64,000 bases of DNA from Phialophora verrucosa (GCA_002099365.1 MSED01000015.1:248001-312000), one strand, 5' to 3'; counted from the stretch's first letter, positions 39,122 through 50,933 are shown. Notes: generated by a model from the sequence alone, not told the origin. A program made the numbers and translations.

Positions 39122-40222
39122 TCAGGCGCATGTATCGTTAAACAAGGCCTGACACCGCGCACTCTTCACGATGTTGAAGGTCTTGCCCTTGATGAACTCG
39201 AATTGGGCCTCGTCCGCCGCTTCGCCCTCCCCGTCGCCGGAATCGACAGGGCTCACGTACCCCAGGTCCTTCGAGGGCTCGTAGTGGTGCATGATCTGCG
39301 GATTGACAACCAGACACCGCAATCGATTCTCACGGCAATGGTGTGATAACGCGACGTCGAAGGCTTCGTCCGCGCCGCGGGCCAAGAGGGAGAGGATCTT
39401 CTGCGCGGAATTCTTCGTCACGCCGTATCCGAAGCTGCACACCGTCATGGTTGAGAGGTGAATGATCCGATGCCCTTCCGGTAGTTTGTCTCGGAGAAAT
39501 CCCGTCGACCAGGAGGCGTAGAGATCTGTGGGAATGCGTGTCTCGTCGGCGTAGGTTTCGCCAGGCGGAGCCCAGTCGTCAATGGCACTGCCGCAATGAC
39601 CCAGCCAGAGGACGTCCCAGTCCGTGCCGTAGGGCGTGGGATCAGACTTGGGGACGAGAGTATGGTTTCGGACGTGGTCGGAGATCAGCTTGACCTGGTC
39701 TTTGATGCGGACATCCCAGTCGACATCGTCCTCGACGATAAACGCCGACTCGAAGCCAGACGCGATGACGAATTTGAGGAGGTCGATATGTGCGACCCAG
39801 GCGGAGGCGGAGCCATGCTTGGGTGTTGTGCCCTCCCCGAGGCCGATGTCTTCGAACGCATGGACGAATTCTTCGGGGTTGTGCGGTTGTGGCGGGACGG
39901 TGAAGTCCAGGCCCGTGAGGTCGGCTGCAGCTAGGAGGCCACGGGTCCTCCAGCTGGGTTTGGACGAGAGTGCTAGTAGCTTCTGGAACTTCAACCGTCG
40001 TTAGCAGACGTATCTGGCTGGGTGTGTCATGTATACCCCGAGTGTCGCATTTGCCGCAGCCTGTCTGGGTTGGCCGGCTGAAAGTGCAAATAGCTGCCCT
40101 AGTCGGACACTGTTCGAATATCTGGTCGGCAACAGGATAAAGAAAAAAGTGAGTGTAACGGCGGCTGCGATGTATAAGCGATATTGCGCATATACCCTGG
40201 ACGTGCCCAGCCGTCGGAGCAT
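39122..40222 (-). CDS. GT25-type type II membrane glycosyltransferase (paralogue)
   Basis: Two exons on the minus strand, 40037-40222 and 39122-39988; 350 aa. The 48 bp intron (39989-40036) has a CTGCTAACG branch and joins NATLG to FQKLLALSSKPSWRTRG. A signal-anchor helix covers about residues 15-32 (YRLYIAAAVTLTFFFILL). The catalytic domain has the full acidic motif VEDDVDWDVRIKD (147-159), DVLWLGHCGSA, SFGYGVTKNSAQKIL, and a C-terminal region with DVALSHHCRENRLRC. The domain order matches the gene at 24341-25717, including an intron at the equivalent place. Sequence divergence is large, so the two are old paralogues rather than a recent tandem copy. Start: ATG at 40222 gives a normal short cytosolic tail; an alternative in-frame ATG lies at 40312. 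It is probably a Golgi enzyme modifying glycoproteins or cell-wall glycans; donor unknown. Confidence 0.87.
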
Positions 40223-41205
40223 GATATCAATGGACGAGAGAAAGAGGCGACGAGGACACGAGAACCGTGGACATGTCGACTGATGGTTGTGGACAGGACA
40301 CGATGAACACATGGCTCTTCCATACACGCCATGCTAACGCAGACAAGGGGGACCGAAGACGCCAGTCCACTGGCATCTGGTAGTCGTCTGACATGTTCAC
40401 AGTTGATCTGGTTGGCCTCGGAATGCGGAACGATATAGAGCGGTTTCAGATCAAGGTCCATTATTTCGGTGCGCGTTGCACTTTAGCTCGGTACCCGTAA
40501 GCCATCGACCGACTCATGGACGAGCGATGAGGACTCTAGATGGACGCCTTCCCGTGGAGTGACTCTAACATGTCAGTAAGACCAAGTAAGAAAATGTGCC
40601 AGAGTGGATCCGAGATTTGGAAAGCCGGCTTTCGTTGTTACTTTGCTCAAGCCGTCCCTTACCCGCGCGAATGTAGACAGACAGGCATGTCGGTTACCAG
40701 ATGTTGTGGGAGTGGAGAAGTTTGGCTTGCCGCGAAGCCGGCATTGGCATCACGAAGACGTGACGCTCTGTTTTCGCGCTGGTGCAGTTTTGGCCCGCTC
40801 AGCGCTGGGGTGATTGCCCCATTACCGCATTCAGCAGTTTCGAGCAGCACTCACTTCTGAAGACAATCCGCTCCAGATTGATGTTTCCTCTCAAGATGCG
40901 AGCTGATTGCACGTCTGGAAGGTGCCGAGGAACAATGTGACAGAAATTTAGTCTGGAAAGCAGCTTGGCAACAAACGACAGAAGGAAGAGCTGGAACTCA
41001 AAAGGCCACAAGGGGCCTTGAAAGACGCGCCGTGATGCCAAGGAGGGCGAAATATCCAAACTTCTTGTTGAGGGAGATCCTCGTAAAGACCTATTCATAT
41101 ACTGGCCAGCACCGCTGCACAGACCGGAGCCATTAACATGATGAATTTCGGGATAACCCTGATCGTGTCATATCGTTCATTTCTTCGGTTGTGTCTTGAG
41201 CATAG
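40223..41205. other. Intergenic, about 1 kb
   Basis: Upstream flank of the GT25 paralogue and downstream flank of the small IF1-like gene. Short frames on both strands have no recognisable features; no repeats noted. Confidence 0.35.
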
Positions 41206-41505
41206 TCAGCAATCACAAGGCCTCCCGAATGTTGTCAGCGAAAAATGTACATTCTGCCCTGGATTTGAGGCTTGGGTATTGCCAGGTTGAATCGGCGCGG
41301 CAGGTTTGAACTTCTCGGCCCTACAAACCAGCCATAATGTGTATCATCAGCATCATACTTCCTCGAGCAAGGCATTGTGGCCCAGTCCCAAGGACGGTGA
41401 CTGGGGGGAATGCCTAAGGTAGGAATAGGGCACGACGTACTCCTTGCGGCGGATGTACTCGTTTTCGAGGGCTTTCTCGCGTTCGTTGAACTTTGGAACG
41501 TCCAT
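41206..41505 (-). CDS. Small protein with IF1-like helix (putative)
   Basis: Two exons on the minus strand, 41441-41505 and 41206-41320, with a 120 bp intron (donor GTACGT, acceptor TTTGTAG); 59 aa. The first exon encodes MDVPKFNEREKALENEYIRR, then KE. The pattern FxxREKAxExxYIR closely resembles the inhibitory helix of the mitochondrial F1-ATPase inhibitor (IF1/Inh1: FxKRExAxExxFxR). Splicing continues EAEKFKPAAPIQ and ends in a short tail. It lacks a recognisable mitochondrial presequence and the long coiled coil of true IF1. It could be a truncated relative, a related mitochondrial micro-protein, or an incomplete model with another intron after 41250. Function is not claimed. Confidence 0.4.
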
Positions 41506-42665
41506 TCTGGAGTCGTGGAGTGATGGAATTCCAAGCTAGGATAGTCCCTCTTCTCTGAGTTGAAGTTCAGACGCAATGTAGAGTACTGTGAGATGAAATG
41601 TCAGATGAACGTGCTGGCAGGCAATTCCATCTGACAGCTTCGTAGCAGACAGTAGAAGACAGAATGACGTCAGGTAAAGAGTGTTGGAGATTCCCAGAAT
41701 CCGAGTACCAAAAAGCGGAGTCCGTCCTCCCCCAAAACACACCTCAAAAGGTTTTTATAAGAATTTTATATTTTGAAAACCCCAAAAAGTGGGCACAAAT
41801 CAGCTCCCAGCATTGGTAGTGTAATGGTTATCATCTTAGCCTTCCATAGTGAAGCCTAGCTAAGGATCCGGGTTGTAAGTTAACCTCAGTATACACGACT
41901 ATTTTAATGTTAACCTAAATCCAGCGATTCCCGGCCAATGCATACGTTAGATTTTTTTGGTCCTTCGGTTAAAGTGTCGATGGATTACTAAATATATGTT
42001 CGATGTATGCTAAGTCTATATAGAATTCTAAATGATCACGCTACCGGAAGATGGAGGATTAGGTGAGATGAATGTGAATTAATGCGCGGTTACGAGTAAG
42101 TACATGTCTTTTTTACATAGTACAAGCCTATAAAATAGTACACAACTTTCTACATAGCACAAGTCTATACAGCCTAAGTTTATTTAGCCACCTAAGTCAT
42201 TCGGCCCCTTCTGAAACCGAGTTCCCTAAACTTAACTCTCTATCGTAGAAGGGGGCCTCAGTATGTCGACGAGAAACCCGAGCTAGTTAGACATAGAGAT
42301 TCCTAGGGATGAACAAACAGAGAAAGTGTTCGCGTGGAGGACGGAAAGAGTGACAAGGTCAGTGAAGTGTGAAGCGGCTACAGTTCACACCATGGTGACG
42401 GACTTCGGTCACCCTCGACGAAGTAAAAGAGGAGCACGTGGAATGTATAATGGTTTCCCTACGTTTCTTGATTCCTGACACCCATCAGGTTCAGCCTCGT
42501 CAATATATCTCGGTAGGTATGTATCTGTACCCACCGAGTGACGAGTGCCTGGTTCCATCATCCCAAGTCTCTGCAGGCGAGTGTCACATCATGTTCACAA
42601 TCACTTTTAAAGAACGCCCCCACACCCATGCAAGTGCAAAGAAATACATACAATGACATAGTCTT
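41506..42665. other. AT-rich island, possibly mutated mobile-element remnant
   Basis: About 41740-42230 is markedly AT-rich compared with the rest of the window. It holds a degenerate tRNA-Gly (41810-41895) and an imperfect direct repeat (42114-42132 and 42151-42169, TACATAG(T/C)ACAAG(C/T)CTATA) whose differences are both C/T transitions. This fits repeat-induced point mutation of an old insertion, but no element ends or ORFs survive. A CACGTG lies at 42435-42440. Confidence 0.4.
41810..41895 (+). pseudogene. Degenerate tRNA-Gly(TCC) with intron-like insert
   Basis: Positions 41810-41846 match the 5' half of a eukaryotic tRNA-Gly: acceptor strand GCATTGG, D-arm TAGTGTAATGGTTA, and anticodon stem TTAGC with loop CTTCCA (anticodon TCC). 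An insert of about 11 nt after the base following the anticodon sits where nuclear tRNA introns do. The stem partner GCTAA and the box-B-like start CCGGGTT follow. The 3' T-arm and acceptor strand no longer pair; several differences are C-to-T or G-to-A. It could be a dead tRNA gene or the head of a tRNA-derived SINE. I judge it non-functional. Confidence 0.5.
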
Positions 42666-45017
42666 TCACGAAGGAGGCGGCCCTTTCCCTTGGCCCTGGT
42701 GCTGATCTAACAACAGATGCGGTTTGATAAAGTCCTCGTCCAGTTGACGGAACCAGGCCGTATGATCTCCGGTAGCGCCCCTGAGCAGGTTCCTGATCGA
42801 ATTGGTAGCTCCGGCGAGTGGCGTCGATGTCCCTTCCGCCGGGGCTACGATGCCCATATCTCCATGATCCGCGCCGAGAGGGTCATCATCTCCATTGTTA
42901 AGAATGATATCTGGCGCCGAACGCGTCCGCGCATCGTGGCCTCCCGCCAAAGGAGATTGTTTCCTTCTGGGTGCCGCAGGCGGAAGATCGAGATCAGCAG
43001 CATCTTCATCGTCATCCGAGGTCGATCCACTGATGCTGCCGTTGCCGTACAGCAGCTTCCCTTGCTGGGCCGCAATCTCGCGCTCGCGCTGGGAAATGGT
43101 CGAGTTCTTGCGCTGGTTCCCGCGCCGAACGGGTGGGGAGCGTCCGTTGCTGCTACTGTATCCTCTGTCAGGGCGAGGGCGAGATGCCGAGCCGTTCGCT
43201 CTTCCCTCTCGGCCGTTGCCCACGTAATCAAGGCCAATTGACGACGACCGTGGATTATGGCCGAACCCTGCGCCGGAGCGCTTGTAGTACGTGCCGCCAT
43301 TCGCGGTCTCAATGTCAAATTCATCGTCGGAATCAATCTCTTCCACAACGCCTGTTCGGATGTTGAGGATTTCAAGCATGCGTGCCGTAGTGCCGCCGAA
43401 AATGATGACTGTTAGTACGACCACAACCAGGACAGTTGCGCGCAGTGCAGGGCCTTCGTTGCCTTGCAGCCCAGCGGCCAAGGCGACCCCGACAGCACCT
43501 CGTAGACCAGCCCAGAACAACATGACCTGATAGTGCCAGGGAAGTTCTTCAGCGACGTCTCGCCCCCGCCGTTTCGCCCGGACTCGAATGATGTAGTTAA
43601 TCGCCTTGGAGAGCGGAAATACTGCCAGCCACCGGGCGCCACAGATGCCAACCACGGTGACGAGAATGAAGAGAGGTTTGAAGACCAGGTCTGTCTCGGT
43701 AAATAGCGTGAGGCCAAGGTAGATGAAAATGAAGTTTTCCGAGAGCTGTGCAGTAATCTGAAAAACGAATTTGGTGGTGAGCTGGGTCCGCCTCGACATG
43801 TTGTAGTATGCATAGTGCTTGAGGGTGATTCCGCAGAACAAGAGCGAAACGATGCCTGACGATGCTCGTTAGTACGCCGACCTGAAGAAAGGGAGGGGGC
43901 TAAAATTGCATACCTGACATATGCACGCCGTTGGAAAAAAAATAGCTTGCATATGCGATCAGAACAATCAACGAGCTCTCAATCCGTGGAAACCTGCGCA
44001 CAAAGGTATACTTAAGCGCAAGAGCGGTTCCAATCCCTACGACGACGCCAATGACCAAGCTGGTGAAGAACACGAGCAAGAAAATCCCAATAGCCTCAAA
44101 CAGGCTGATGATATTCAGATTCCCCGCCGCCCCTTCCCTGTATCTTTGGGCGGTTTCGAACAGGACAATGGCGATGGCGTCGTTGAGAATGGACTCGCCG
44201 AAGATGACGGTGTAGAGTTTCGGCTCGACCTTGTAGAGATTGAAGATGGCGAGGATGGTGACTGGGTCTGTGGCAGAGAGCGTGGCACCGACCGAGATGG
44301 CTTCGACCCAGGTGATCGTCAGGCCGTCGAAGGGTATTCTGGTCCATAACCAGAGGATGAGACCTAACGACACCGCAGAAATAAATGTTCCGGCAAATGC
44401 AAAGGTCAAAATGGTGCCGATATTGCGAAAGAAGTTGGCCTGCCACACCGGTCAGCGTCTCCCACACGGCCTCAATGTCCGGCTCCTTCTCCATGCACTG
44501 ACCTGGTGTAACTCGTAACCCGAGGCTAGAATAATCGGCGGAAGGAGGAGATTGAAGAAGAACTGGTAGTCGAAGCTGACGGTATCTTGTATGGCCGTCC
44601 CAGGCGTTATCCTTATGACCAAGCCCACCACCATGCCTGCCAAAGCCATCAGTGGGTGTGTCGACGCATGCGGGGACACGGCTAACCAGCAAATATGGAT
44701 ATCACTGTCTCATGGACCGCTTGGATCTTCTTCTGCTGCAGAATGTAACTCGTAAAGAGCGCTGCAATGAGCAGCATGATCAGGATGAAAAGAGCCCATG
44801 ATGAGAAGATCTCTTTCTGTCCGGCCTCGGAGGGTTCTGCGCAACTGCATATCAGCGGGGGCTGGTCGCTACAGCTGGGAGCATGTGGCTCGTACCGTCT
44901 GGATCGGCGTCTTCAACCTGGCGACCTGGGTGTGATGTTAGTGACGAGAATTCGGAGCGTGGCCGGGGCTCTCGTACGGAGAAGATTCAACGTCGCGCCC
45001 ACCAGAGTCGCCGCCAT
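42666..45017 (-). CDS. NHX1: NHX-type endosomal Na+/H+ exchanger
   Basis: Six exons on the minus strand: 44978-45017, 44896-44925, 44687-44836, 44503-44636, 43914-44439 and 42666-43855; 689 aa. The second exon is only 30 bp. The spliced N-terminus reads EIFSSWALFILIMLLIAALF, then YILQQKKIQAVHETVISIFAG, as in fungal Nhx1. Conserved transport segments include NLLLPPIILASGYELHQ, ISVGATLSATDPVTILAI, the ion-binding GESILNDAIAIVLF and GLRGAVGVALAAGLQG. About 11-12 membrane helices are followed by a long polar C-terminal tail (from about residue 455) rich in Ser, Asp and Arg, a regulatory region in this family. The protein exchanges Na+ or K+ for H+ across late endosome/vacuole membranes and affects pH and trafficking. 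The branch site TACTAACG is visible in intron 43856-43913. Confidence 0.9.
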
Positions 45018-45635
45018 ATTGGCGCAGATGTGCAGCTATCATTCGACAGAGCAAAGCAACGTCGCGAAGGAATGGATGAAGCAGCGAGACACTGGACTGT
45101 AACTCAAATTACTGAAAGATAGGCAGGCTGCGACGTTTTGTTGGAGACTCCATCCGCAACCTCGCATTCGCCTTTATTCGCGATGCACCAAAAAGGGATT
45201 CATCTGCTCCACGCCTCTCCGCACCCGCATCGTCCACCTCCTCGAACCGCATCCTCACAACTCTCCTTGTTCGTCCCATTGGCCGCGTCTCCTGGCCATC
45301 CCTTTCATTGGCATGGTGCCACTACTCCTTTGCAACATGAAGTTCAATCGGGCGCACGGTGGAGACTTCGAGTAAAGTAGTCTTTGACAGGTCTGTTGTC
45401 CAAAAGCATTCGAGGTGAACACAGCATCCCAGGACTAGAAGTGCTACAGCATCTACGAGTACTAAGTCTTCCCCCGAGCCCAGTGAAGCCTCCGCTTCGA
45501 GGCTATGCTAATGATGACCCCCAATTTCCAGCTGAGAGTGCATTCAATGTTCCCACAATGCAGAACCGCCGAACTCCAATCTGGACATATCTCTCCTCCC
45601 CAGCTACACTTCGTTATGGTACAATAGTACATCCA
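45018..45635. other. Spacer between NHX1 promoter and SNF21 3' end
   Basis: 618 bp that must contain the NHX1 promoter and the 3' end of the chromatin-remodeller transcript. A plus-strand frame from 45384 is antisense to the remodeller's last exon and not coding-like. Confidence 0.4.
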
Positions 45636-48600
45636 TCATTCTGCACCACTGCCCGCGCCGCTCGTAGTGCCATTAGTGGCGACTCCATTACTGCCACCAA
45701 GCGTCAGTCTCAGCTTCGTGCCGCCGACAGGAGCCACGGATCCTCGGGGTGTCCCAGCACTGGAAGCTGCCGCCGTGGAGTCGCCATCTTGAGGGATCCT
45801 TTCACCCAAGATAGGGTTCTCTGCAATGTGCTTGGCAATCAATTGGTTGCAGTGGTTCTGTACGTCTTGTTAGCGATCCCAGCCCATCCGAACAAAAATG
45901 CACGACTTACCTCAATAACAACGGCATCATTGTAGATCATGCTGCCATCCTCGTTGTACGTCTTAGCATTCTTGGCCAAAAGCGCGATGTCGCTTTGCAA
46001 ATCTTTCAGGCTGGTGTACTGGTGACCGCTGATGCGCTTCTCAATCACGTCCATAGCGATTGGTTCCGCGATGAACTGGTAATAGTCGGCGTACAGCTTC
46101 TTAGAAGGAAGTTCGAGGAACGGTCCAATGATAAGTCTTGTTGGCGGTTCATCGTCGCTGTCGTCATCAGATGGTTCCTCCGGGTCCGAGTCAGGCACCT
46201 CCAGAGCTTTGATCGACTCGGTAATGTTGCGGAGAGCCTTCTGAAGTGCAGATCGCTCCGCACTGCTGAGTACATCGACAGAAGGCTTGTTGGGCTGCCG
46301 TCCACGTTTTCGCTTCGCCGGCGGTGTCTCTTCCTCCATATCTTCGCCTTTGCGCTTCTGGCCACCTGTCTTGCTAGGACGGCCCTTCTTCTTCGGTTGT
46401 GGCTCTTCCGAGCTTTCACGATCTGGCTCCGGCGATGACACGGCCCCAGCTGCTACGCGTTCGCGCTTGGCCTTATTAGTACGTCTCTTGTCAATTCGTG
46501 CCTGTTTGCGCTTCGCTGCCTCGCCAATCGAGTCGTCCGAATCGTCGACTGCCGCCAACCACTGTTCTTCAGTGAGTCCGTCGTCATACTTGACTTGGGT
46601 CTTTACGCGTGCACCGCGACCGGCATACTCCTCCACCTCCTCTTGTACTGGGTTGTCCTCGGCCACGTAGATTTCAGGAAGCTCACTTTCCTCCATCAAT
46701 CGGGCTAATGGTCGACCTGGCCCGTATGGGTCCTTCTCGTCTCGCTCCTTGTCCATCTTCTTGAAGAGGTTCAATTCGTCCTCTGACCGAGCCATGATCT
46801 CGTTCAAGTCGTCGTCGTCCATTTCTTCCTGGTCTCCAACTTGCTCGGCGGCTTCTGCTGCCTCAAGCAGGGTCTTCAAGAAGGCCTCTCGCTCTTCGTT
46901 CGTAGACTTGTTGTCAAATTTACCGGCTTGAATGACCTTGCCATCCATGTCAAGCTTGAACTGAGCACGTTCCAAGATTTTCTCTTCAACAGAGTTCGAG
47001 CTGATTAGACGGAGAATGCGGACTTCATTCTTCTGCCCAATCCGGTGAGCACGATCCTGAGCCTGCAAGTCTTGATGCGGATTCCAATCTGAGTCGTAAA
47101 TGATGACCGTATCTGCCGTTTGTAGATTCAACCCGAGACCACCCGCCCGAGTCGACAGCAAGAAGCAAAAGTATGGCGAGCTGGGTTCGTTGTAGAGACG
47201 CAGCAACTCAGCTCGATCTTCGGCCTTGGTAGCACCATCAAGACGGAGGTATTGAATACCACGGAACCGCAAAAAGTCCTCCATGATGTTCATGATCTGG
47301 GTCATCTGGAAGAACATCAACACACGATGGCCGGTAGCCTGAAACTTGGGAAGGACTCTGTCAAGCAGCTCGAATTTGCCCGCCGTTCTCCAGATAGAGT
47401 CGTTTGTCCCCTTGCTCGGGTTCATCTGGTCTTCTACAGGTTCGAACACGTAGGGGTGATTGCAAAGCTTTCTCAGCTGCATTAACATGTTGCTGAGACC
47501 ACGCATGCTGGTCTTACCACCCTTGCCGTCAGCCACCGCCAGACGGTTGTGCGTCATCAACTGCATGTAAAGTTTGGTCTGGAGAGCAGAGAAGCGGCAC
47601 TTGACGACACGCTCCTGCTTGTCGGGAAGGTCCTTCTCCACGTCTTTCTTGAGACGGCGGAGCAAGAACGGCCGAAGCACCTTGTGCAAACGACGGATGA
47701 CGAGAAGCTGCTCTTCTTCGGTCAGCTCCATCTTGTCTTGTCCGCCAGTGTTGGCAAAGGGAGTGTTGAACCATTCATCAAACGATTTGACCGACTTGAA
47801 GATCGTTGGGAGAACGAAGTTGAGAAGGGCCCACAACTCCGGTAGATTGTTCTGAAGCGGGGTACCTGTCAAGATCAGGCGGTATCTTGTGGTGTAGTAT
47901 TGAGTGATGGTGCTGCTCAACTTCGATTGTGCGTTCTTCATACGGTGACCTTCGTCGACGATCATATGGACCCATTTGATCTTACTAAGGATCGGCCGGT
48001 CCTTGATGATATATTCGTAGGTCGTGAGTAAGACCTGGAAGTTACCCGATCGTATTTGCATCTGTTGTTGTTTTCGGCTGTTTGGAGGTCCTTTGTACAC
48101 GATGCGTTTGACTGAAGGAGCCCACTTCTCGAATTCCAGATTCCAGTTCGTGAGCGTGCTGAGAGGCACAACGACCAGGAACGGACCACTTTGACGTTTC
48201 TTTTCGATCAGATAGGTGATCAAACTGATCGTCTGGATAGTCTTGCCAAGACCCATCTCGTCGGCCAAGATACCGTTCAGGTTGTTGTTGAAGAGGGAGA
48301 TCATCCATTGCAAACCTTTCAGCTGGTACTCTTTCAAAGTACCGCCGACCAATATGGAGGGCTGAGCGTAGACCTCTTCCTTGATCCTATGGGCCACGGC
48401 GTAGTAGTCGACCTTGCCATGACCTTCTTCATCGTCTGACGCGTCTTCGTCTTCATCCTCCTCCTCGGTGTACTTGTCTTCGCCCCATTTTTGTGCAGCA
48501 CTTCGTTGTTGTTCTCGCACTGAGGCGGCTAGCTGCTTCAGGAAACCGTCGGTCTGTTTGAGGAGATGAGAGATGCGAGAATCCTTCGCTTGGCCAAGCA

Positions 48601-50135
48601 GCTTCAAGTAGGTCTCTTCATCGTTGGCTTTCAATGCTTGCAGACGCTGCTTAGCAGTTCGCTCAATGCGCTTCTGTTCCTCACGTTCCATATGTTGGTG
48701 GTGAGTGACCATCATGCGCCCGAGCTTCTGGATCCGCGATCGTTGACTGATTGCATTGTTCTTGATGTCTTGAGCATGAGCCACGATAGATTGTAGATGG
48801 GTCGATTGTCGGGCCTTCTCCTTGTTCTCTCTGGCGTCGCGCTGTTGCTTCTCGAGCTTCTCCGTGATACGAGCTTCGCGTAGAGACTGTTTCTTCATAC
48901 GGCGATGCATGGAGCGATTGGCTGTCATCGCCAAGTTGTCGTAGTGGAAAAGTTCTTGCTGAATTTCTCTTCGGAAATCGCGTTGCTTCTGAAGCAAACA
49001 TAACTTCTTATACTCAATCAAGGCCTTGACCTTGAGACTGTCATCGGCGGTAGGATCGGCAGATTTACTAGTGTCCCAGGCCGCAATATTAACTGGGAGG
49101 GCAGCTAATTCGGCTTTACGAGCTTGGATACGGTTGTAAAGTAACCGTTCTTGCTCTTCTCGAACCTGGTCTGAGTCAAGGCCGATGGGTAGGATCGCGG
49201 GAATCTTCTGTCGTTTAATGCGCTGCGAGTGGTCCGAGAAGCTGATAGGCCTGGTGAGAAGGTCGTAAGGTGATTGATAGGCATCAAAAAATGCCTTGGA
49301 CCGAACTATCTCCTTTGATACAGCGCTCTTGGGTTCCACGGCTCCGTCCACGCCCTTATCACCGGCAGGCGTTCCGTCTGTTGGAGTGGCTGCCTGCTGC
49401 TTGATAGAAGGAAAAAGTTGCGCCTGCACTTTGGGATGTAGGGGCTGGTTCTTCGACAGCGTCTTGAATGCGAAGATTTGTGTTCTCAAAAGGTTCAGTT
49501 GCTCTGCAGTGAAGCTACCGCTCGTCTGGGCTGCGGCGCGCTGTGCTTGTGCGCCAGCAACCTGCGCATTGTTGGCGACAGATGTTTGGTTTGACGTGGA
49601 AGATCCATTGGCGACAGGTGCTGCAACATCTTGCTGGCCATTCGCAGCTCCGTTTGCTGTGGGATGACTGGCATTGCCGTTCACCTGCGTCGGAGCTTGG
49701 TGTTGGGTGGGCTGTGGCTGCAGAAGTTGTTGTGCTTGTGGTTGAGTCTGCTGTTGAGCCTGTTGCTGGACTTGTTGCTGAGCCTGTTGTTGTGCCTGTT
49801 GCTGAGCCTGTTGTTGCTGCTGCTGGGCTTGCATTTGCGCCTGCTTATGGGCCTGCAGCTTGCGAAAATTCTGCTGTTGTTGAACGGCAGTAAGGAAACG
49901 GTAGGCTTTGATATACTCGGGGTCATTCTCGGGGACATTCTGAGCCTTCATGCGCTGAAATTTCTGAGGCGAGTGTTAGCAGATAGCGGGCAATGGCAAC
50001 GGGATGACATGATGGGAACGCGTTCGTGAGAGCGTCGCGTACCTGATATACTTCCTGCACCTGTGCTTGTGAAAGGTTGGGTGGGAGCGCTGGGATGTTG
50101 GAAGGCATCCCGGGCGCGGGTTGAACAGAAGCCAT
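45636..50135 (-). CDS. SNF21: SWI/SNF-RSC type chromatin-remodelling ATPase
   Basis: Three exons on the minus strand: 50043-50135, 45911-49963 and 45636-45857; 1455 aa. Domain order: QLQ at residues about 18-55 (joined across the first intron as EVYQKFQRMKAQNVPENDPE); a Gln-rich tract near 60-110; HSA around 340-420; a SNF2 ATPase with NGILADEMGLGKTIQTI (near 590), the DEGH box (near 702) and the C-terminal helicase lobe ending LRLISSNSVEEKILERAQF; an acidic and basic AT-hook-like stretch (KKKGRPSKTGG); and a C-terminal bromodomain (about 1305-1400) whose last helix is completed by the small third exon (EIEN-type junction, then HCNQLIAKHI). This is the Sth1/Snf2/Brg1 class, the motor of RSC or SWI/SNF. 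The single name is by similarity to fission-yeast Snf21; assignment to RSC rather than SWI/SNF is not settled by sequence. Confidence 0.93.
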
Positions 50136-50933
50136 GATGACTTTTCAGTTGGCGACTTTAGGCAACCGCAGGTCGGGCTGTCCGTGAATCATCTATCTGA
50201 GCATCTATTCTGTGGGTGCCGACTTCCAATGGGGCAGGGATGGGTGCAGCCTCGTGAAGATCAACACTTGCACTTGGCGCAGTCGGCGGAGGAGAGAGGG
50301 ACTTTAGCCAGAGTCAATCTCGGGGTGAGGTGAGGTTGAGTGGTCGAGGCAAGGGTGCCTAATAAAGAGGGGACGAAGAGGTGAATGCCGTGTTGAGGCG
50401 CACTCTTCAAGCGGTGCTGCTGGTTATCGGTGACGGATTGCGATGGAATGAGATGATTGCGACGCGTTGATTGATGATTTTCCCGGGCGAGGGGCCTTCA
50501 CGTCTGGGAGAAGAGCGCAACAAGATGGCGGAGCCAAACGAGGAAGAGCCTGACTGCGCCGCCAGCCTGTCGCAATCTCTGCCAAGCCCTGCCCACGTCA
50601 CGTGGAAGCTTTATCACGTGACTTGCCTATCTTATGGGGACGAGAACAAGCTGAAGAATATTTGCAATGGCGCTGGGGATCTCCTTAGGTTTCCAGATTC
50701 GCTTCCAATGATGAGAACAGTCTATGTCTCCCATACAAGACCACCCTCTGGCTGGTACTGTCGCAAAAGCGCTCATATGCGTGTGCCACCAATCGCCTTT
50801 CCAAGGCTCGTACCTGAGGTCTGGCTCTATCTCTACTGAAAGACAACCCAGCTCGCTCCAAAACTAACGCCAATTCGCGTGGTATCCATTCAAGCAGCCT
50901 TTACCCAACAACGGTGACGTGCAGCCACGGTCC
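50136..50933. promoter_or_regulatory. Promoter of the remodeller gene with paired CACGTG
   Basis: Two CACGTG palindromes at 50599-50604 and 50615-50620, 10 bp apart, the first within CACGTCACGTGG and the second within TCACGTGAC, about 465-485 bp upstream of the ATPase start. They suit bHLH (Cbf1/Pho4-like) or bZIP binding. The rest also serves as the 3' flank of the BAR-domain gene. No gene recognised. Confidence 0.45.

Noticed and set aside
45384..45935. 183-codon plus-strand frame
   Set aside because: Antisense to the last exon and 3' region of the remodeller gene, with no family features.
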